Positions 59,882-63,607 of a stretch of DNA of 63,607 nucleotides are shown here, piece after piece (positions within the stretch are counted from its first letter, which is position 1; each line of letters opens with the position of its first letter). Both the position numbers and the translations under genes were made by a program. This stretch comes from Sva-07 sp964651825 (lineage in GTDB: Bacteria; Actinomycetota; Acidimicrobiia; Acidimicrobiales; Ilumatobacteraceae): NCBI GenBank assembly GCA_964651825.1, contig CAZYWK010000013.1:1-63607 (forward strand). Direction: 5' to 3'. Below the pieces are notes generated by a model, which was not told where the DNA came from, made no database searches, and saw nothing but the letters and a program-made list of their open reading frames with translations.

Positions 59882-60412
59882 CTACGGGTCGGTCGGTGAC
59901 TCGAGGGTTGCGACCGCGTGGTCGATCGAGGTGATGAAGCGCTCGAGGAGATCGGCGAGTTGGGCCCGCTCGTCGCGCGAGAACTCGCCGAGGATCCGGG
60001 CCATCGCCCGTGCCCGCCGCTTGTCGACGGTGGCGTGGCGGCGCCGGCCCTCGGCCGTGATCCGGACCAGGACCACCCGGCCGTCGTCGGGCGAGGGGAA
60101 CCGCTCGACGAGCCCGTCCGCGACGAGCCGGTCGACCGCCCGGGTCGCTGTCGATCGGTTGACCCGTAACCGGCCGGCCAGGCTGCTCATCGTGCGGTGC
60201 TCGTGGTTCACGAGCATGTCGAGCGCGTCCATCTGGCCTTGCTCGAGCGGGTCGTCCTTGCCCATCATGTACTCGCGGATCGCCGCGGTTGCCGGGCCGC
60301 GGCGCAGGTCGATCCAGGAGTTGCCGATCCGGAGCGCATGCTGCCGGTCGATCGGGTCACGGAAGTTGATCGACGGGGTACTGGCCGTCGCTCGGCTGGA
60401 TGGGCTGCCCAT
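59882..60412 (-). CDS. MarR family transcriptional regulator
   Basis: A 176-aa winged-helix regulator. The recognition region is AGRLRVNRSTATRAVDRLVADGLVER and the wing PSPDDGRVVLVRITAEGRRR. The start at 60412 is 23 bp from the divergent hydrolase gene, so the two are probably controlled from a shared operator; TTTGTACGCTAGTGAGC lies between them. It may repress itself and the hydrolase. Ligand unknown. Confidence 0.9.
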   Translation of the reverse strand: MGSPSSRATASTPSINFRDPIDRQHALRIGNSWIDLRRGPATAAIREYMMGKDDPLEQGQMDALDMLVNHEHRTMSSLAGRLRVNRSTATRAVDRLVADGLVERFPSPDDGRVVLVRITAEGRRRHATVDKRRARAMARILGEFSRDERAQLADLLERFITSIDHAVATLESPTDP

Positions 60413-60435
60413 GTGCGTTTGTACGCTAGTGAGCG

Positions 60436-61164
60436 ATGGGATTCGGCGGCGTGGCGGACGGCGACGGTCCGGCGGATCCGACGAACCCCACGGCGCTCGA
60501 AGCGTTGCGACCGCTCGGTGAATCGTCCGTCGTGGTCACCACCGACCGGCCGGGCCCGCTCGTGCACCGCGAGATCTACACGACTCGGGGGCTGCTCACG
60601 ATGCTGGTCCACGAGCCGGTCGACGCGTGCCGTCCAGCAGCGATCGTCGCCGGTGGCGGCGCCATGGGTGGGCTGCTGGGTCCGGGCCACGGGCTGTACC
60701 ACACGCTCGGGGAGCGCTGGGCCGCTCGCGGCGTGCGGTTCGTCCGCGTCGGCTATCGCGAGCCGAACAACCTCGACCTGTGCGCGCACGACCTCGCGTG
60801 CGGTGTCGAGACCGCTCGCGACGCTGGGGCGACGAACGTGGTGCTGTTCGGCCACAGCTTCGGTGGCGCGGCGGCGATCCGGGCAGCGGTGGTGATGCCG
60901 GTCTCGGTGGTCGGTGTGGTCACGTTTGCCACCCAGTCGGCCGGTTGCGAGGTCGCCGGTGCGCTGCGTGGGCGACCCCTGCTGTTGTTCCACGGCGACC
61001 GGGACGAACTGCTCCCACCGCAGGCCAGCTACGTGGTGCAGGCGATCGCCGGGAGCGGTGAGGTCGTGATGCTGCCGGGCGACGGTCACCTCCTCGCCCG
61101 CAGCGACGACATCATCACCGATCGCCTCGACGAGTGGCTGCCGGTCGTGCTCGGACTGTCCTGA
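60436..61164 (+). CDS. Alpha/beta hydrolase (dienelactone hydrolase-like)
   Basis: A 242-aa hydrolase with the nucleophile Ser in LFGHSFGGAAAIRA, Asp in FHGDRDELLPPQASY and His in LPGDGHLLA. The N-terminal region lacks a signal peptide. It is divergent from the MarR gene, whose product is its likely regulator. The substrate is unknown; esterase or lactonase are possible. Confidence 0.85.
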   Translation: MGFGGVADGDGPADPTNPTALEALRPLGESSVVVTTDRPGPLVHREIYTTRGLLTMLVHEPVDACRPAAIVAGGGAMGGLLGPGHGLYHTLGERWAARGVRFVRVGYREPNNLDLCAHDLACGVETARDAGATNVVLFGHSFGGAAAIRAAVVMPVSVVGVVTFATQSAGCEVAGALRGRPLLLFHGDRDELLPPQASYVVQAIAGSGEVVMLPGDGHLLARSDDIITDRLDEWLPVVLGLS

Positions 61165-61192
61165 CGATCGCCCCGGATCTCCCTGCAGTCGA

Positions 61193-61245
61193 CGTTTGCG
61201 TCGGGATTCAGCACCGACAGGCGTACCGCGATCCCGACGCAAACG
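61193..61245. repeat. 15-bp-arm palindrome after the hydrolase gene
   Basis: CGTTTGCGTCGGGAT (61193-61207) and its exact complement (61231-61245) enclose a 23-nt loop. It begins 29 bp downstream of the hydrolase stop and 53 bp before the lipoprotein start. No T-run follows: a repeat or weak terminator. Confidence 0.8.
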
Positions 61246-61297
61246 AGGGGGATGAGCCGGGCGTGGCGACCGTTCGCCGATCCGCAAGGATGTCGGC

Positions 61298-62053
61298 ATG
61301 AATCGCGTCCACCCTCGGTCGCCGATGCGCCGTGTCCATCTGATCGTGCGGCCGCTCGCCATCGCCACGGTCCTGGCCGGTGTGCTCATCGGGTGCGGGG
61401 GCGGATCATCCGGTCCGAGCGGGCCGACGTTGCCAGCGGAGGCGCAGACGATCGTCGACGCCTCCGCGGCTGCGATGGGCGAGGTGCAGAGCGTCGAGTT
61501 CGAGGTCGAGCGGTCGGGGGCCCCGATCGCCATCGATTCGTTCGGGTCGATCGTCCTCCAGCGCATCGTCGGTCAGTTCTCCGTGCCGAGCTCCGCGCAG
61601 GCGGTCATCGACGTGCGGATCGACGACTCCCTGAACACTCAGCTCGCAGCGATCGCCATCGACGACGAGGTGTGGCTGTCGAACCCGATCACCGGCAAGT
61701 ACGAGACGCTGCCGGACGGCTACGACCTCGACCCGTCGCGGTTCTTCGACCCGGAGAACGGCTGGCGACCGCTGCTGGCCAACCTCACCGACGTGGAACT
61801 GCTCGGCATCGAGAACCGTGGCGGCGATGCATACCACGTGCGGGGCACCGCGCCGGCGGCACAGATCGAGGTGATCACCGCCGGGCTCGTCGACGACCAG
61901 GACGTCGTCATCGACTTCTGGCTCGACCCCGTGACCGGTCTGGTGCGGGCCGCCGAGTTCGACACGACGATCGACGACGGCACCGTGTCGTGGGCCCTCG
62001 ATCTGCGGAACTACGGCGACGCGTTCGACATCGCCCCGCCCGAGAACACGTGA
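61298..62053 (+). CDS. LppX/LprAFG-like lipoprotein
   Basis: A 251-aa lipoprotein. The hydrophobic segment runs into lipobox LIGC (about residues 30-33), followed by a GGGSSGPSGP spacer. The mature part alternates beta strands, with SVEFEVERSG, VWLSNPITGKYETLP and VTGLVRAAEFDTTIDDG, as in the LppX/LprF/LprG family that binds lipids in mycobacteria. The next gene encodes an MFS exporter 7 bp later, and LprG and P55 (an MFS pump) are paired in the same order in mycobacteria. Confidence 0.8.
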   Translation: MNRVHPRSPMRRVHLIVRPLAIATVLAGVLIGCGGGSSGPSGPTLPAEAQTIVDASAAAMGEVQSVEFEVERSGAPIAIDSFGSIVLQRIVGQFSVPSSAQAVIDVRIDDSLNTQLAAIAIDDEVWLSNPITGKYETLPDGYDLDPSRFFDPENGWRPLLANLTDVELLGIENRGGDAYHVRGTAPAAQIEVITAGLVDDQDVVIDFWLDPVTGLVRAAEFDTTIDDGTVSWALDLRNYGDAFDIAPPENT

Positions 62054-62060
62054 CGGCTCC

Positions 62061-63607
62061 GTGACCGATCCCGTCGCGTCGCCCGGTCCTGTCCGACCCG
62101 ACGCGGCGCGCGCTCACGGACCGAGCTCGCGGGCCGTGCTGTGGGCGGTGGGGTTCAGCGTGTTCGTCGCCGCCGACGACCTCACCGTCGTGTCGACGAT
62201 GCTGCGCCCGATCATCGGCGACCTCGGGCTCGTGCTCCCCGACGGCCTCGACGACGCGGCCTGGGTCGTCAACGCCTACCTCATCGCGTTCGTGGCGATC
62301 ATGCCGATCGCCGGGCGGATCAGCGACGTCGTCGGCCGCCGCTCCACGTTCGTGATGGCCTACGCCTGCTTCCTCGCCGGCACGATCTGGATCCCGCTGA
62401 CCGATTCGCTGGGTCCGTTCCTCGCCGGCCGCGTGCTGACCGCGCTCGGCGGCGGAGCGATGGTGCCGGTCGCTCTGGCGGTGGTGGCCGACGTCTATCC
62501 CGAGCGCCAGCGGGCGCGCGCCCTCGGCGTGCTGGGCTCGATCGAGACGATGGGTTGGGTGTGGGGCCCGCTCTACGGGGCGATGCTCGTGCGGTTCCTC
62601 GACTGGCGCTGGCAGTTCTGGCTCAACGTGCCGCTCGGCCTGATCGGGCTCGCCGCGGTCTGGTGGGCGCTGCGTGGCCACGACCGGCCTCGGACACCGA
62701 CGAAGGTGGGCTGGATCGGTGCCGGGCTGCTCACGGTCGTGCTGGTGTCGCTCAATCTGGCGTTGCTCGGCGGGGCCGAGGTGCAGAGCGTGACCGGTCT
62801 CGACCAGCTCACCGGCGGCGGCGGGCGTGACCTGCGCTGGCTGTACGTGGTGGCGGCCGTCGCCGCGGTCGCGTTCGTGCTCCACCAGCGGCGCAGTGAC
62901 GATCCGTTGATCGATCGCAACCTGCTGCGCGGGCGCAACGTGCGCGCCGCGCTCGTCGTCAACTTCGTGATCGGCGCCGCGCTCGTGATCGCCATGGTCG
63001 ATGTGCCGTTGTTCGTCAACGCCGTCGAGGTCGACCTCGACGATGCCGCCGTCACCGCGGGTTGGATCCTGTCGGCGCTGACCGCGGCGATGGCCCTGTC
63101 GTCGTACCTCGGGGGGCGTCTGACCGAGCGCTGGTGGAGCGGTCCACCGATCCTCCTCGGGCTCACGCTGGCCGCCGTCGCCTACGGCGTGATGGGCGCC
63201 ACGTGGGACGCATCGGCTCCGTACGGCGCCCTCGCGGCCCAGCTGGCACTGCTCGGCGCCGGCATCGGCCTGACGTTCGCGCCGACGAATGCCGCGGTGG
63301 TCGACCACGCCGACCCCGACAAGCGAGGCACCGCGGCGGCGCTCGTGATGGTCGTGCGCCTCATCGGTCTCAGTGTCGGGCTGTCGGCATTGACGGCGTG
63401 GGGCCTGTCGCGCTTCAACGCGCTGCGCGGCGACATCGAGCTGCCCGCGCTGACCGACCCGGGCTTCAACGACGCCCTCCGTGAGGCCACGGCGGAGCTC
63501 ACGGCGAGCGCGATCTCCGACACGTTCGTGGCCACCGCCGTCGTCCTCGCGGTCGGCCTCGTCATCGCCGCCCTGCTGCAGCGACGCCCGACGCACGCCG
63601 GCGGACC
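62061..63607 (+). CDS. MFS exporter (DHA2/EmrB-like), truncated at window end
   Basis: At least 515 aa, open at the right edge. GTG 62061 begins 7 bp after the lipoprotein. Motif D1 is at DLTVVSTMLRPI, motif A is GRISDVVGRRSTF, and LGVLGSIETMGWVWGPLYGA is motif C-like, with Gly and Pro in helix 5 typical of drug/proton antiporters. About 13-14 helices are visible. Pairing with the lipoprotein mirrors mycobacterial lprG-p55 and suggests lipid or drug export. Confidence 0.88.
   Translation, partial: MTDPVASPGPVRPDAARAHGPSSRAVLWAVGFSVFVAADDLTVVSTMLRPIIGDLGLVLPDGLDDAAWVVNAYLIAFVAIMPIAGRISDVVGRRSTFVMAYACFLAGTIWIPLTDSLGPFLAGRVLTALGGGAMVPVALAVVADVYPERQRARALGVLGSIETMGWVWGPLYGAMLVRFLDWRWQFWLNVPLGLIGLAAVWWALRGHDRPRTPTKVGWIGAGLLTVVLVSLNLALLGGAEVQSVTGLDQLTGGGGRDLRWLYVVAAVAAVAFVLHQRRSDDPLIDRNLLRGRNVRAALVVNFVIGAALVIAMVDVPLFVNAVEVDLDDAAVTAGWILSALTAAMALSSYLGGRLTERWWSGPPILLGLTLAAVAYGVMGATWDASAPYGALAAQLALLGAGIGLTFAPTNAAVVDHADPDKRGTAAALVMVVRLIGLSVGLSALTAWGLSRFNALRGDIELPALTDPGFNDALREATAELTASAISDTFVATAVVLAVGLVIAALLQRRPTHAGG

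Noticed and set aside
1..63607. CRISPR arrays, insertion sequences, integrases, prophage or origin
   Set aside because: No regularly spaced repeats, transposase or integrase signatures, terminal repeats, or DnaA-box cluster seen.

Overview
The window is high-GC (about 70 percent by eye), densely coded, and rich in GTG starts and ATGA stop/start overlaps. It carries mycothiol glycosyltransferase mshA followed by a YbjN-like gene, a SigR/RsrA-type sigma/anti-sigma pair, a rex-hemA-hemC-hemD operon and a Glu-Asp-Phe tRNA cluster. Together these point to an actinobacterium, most likely of the Acidimicrobiia (Ilumatobacter-like); the class assignment is inference. A run of 100 N at 36307-36406 marks an assembly gap, and the last gene runs off the right end.

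Layout. 10-3386: a two-component pair and a HisD-family enzyme with an altered metal site. 3488-5058: small membrane proteins. 5348-9917: purA-purB, a conserved hypothetical protein, an acyl-CoA thioesterase and pyrE. 9922-17264: FAD enzymes, an acyl-CoA dehydrogenase, three tRNAs, a CrtZ-like hydroxylase, two alpha/beta hydrolases (one without a nucleophile) and a LysM lipoprotein. 17316-19128: a probable 2-oxoglutarate oxygenase, and an AbiEi/DUF559-like gene bracketed by two near-identical 47-bp palindromes. 19174-23960: ethylmalonyl-CoA mutase with a structured leader, aat, 3-hydroxyacyl-CoA dehydrogenase and a secreted cyclophilin. 24058-29018: a membrane protein and an FtsX-type ABC transporter with two ATPases. 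29019-36291: a possibly decayed stretch, pirin beside a TetR fragment, DoxX, MoaD, an RsiG-like protein, mshA-ybjN, proC and a SAM hydrolase-family protein. 36583-48822: an acyl-CoA ligase, then rex-hemACD and hemB-hemL, separated by secreted and membrane proteins and a HAD enzyme. 48860-53351: a secreted protein and an overlapping four-gene minus-strand operon. 53563-57272: an M23 peptidase, a DUF4157 protein with a second HExxH motif, and a translationally coupled propeller-like partner. 57288-60412: a pseudophosphatase, tilS, a small membrane protein, rsrA, sigR and a MarR regulator. 60436-63607: a hydrolase, a lipoprotein and an MFS exporter.

How the genes work together. The heme genes hemA, C, D, B and L cover the C5 route from glutamyl-tRNA to uroporphyrinogen III; only gltX is absent. 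They start behind the redox regulator Rex and a Rex-like operator, and tRNA-Glu, the precursor of the route, is also encoded here. mshA with sigR-rsrA is a mycothiol and disulfide-stress module. Ecm, the 3-hydroxyacyl-CoA dehydrogenase, the acyl-CoA dehydrogenase, the thioesterase and the acyl-CoA ligase suggest active acyl-CoA and C4/C5 carbon metabolism.

The strongest candidate for something new is 53563-57272: a DUF4157 protein of the kind linked to contractile-injection-system cargo, with no injection machinery in the window. Next are the palindrome-bracketed DUF559-like gene, the attenuator-like leader of ecm, and three enzyme relatives that each lack a catalytic residue (15229-15915, 51682-52383, 57288-57794).
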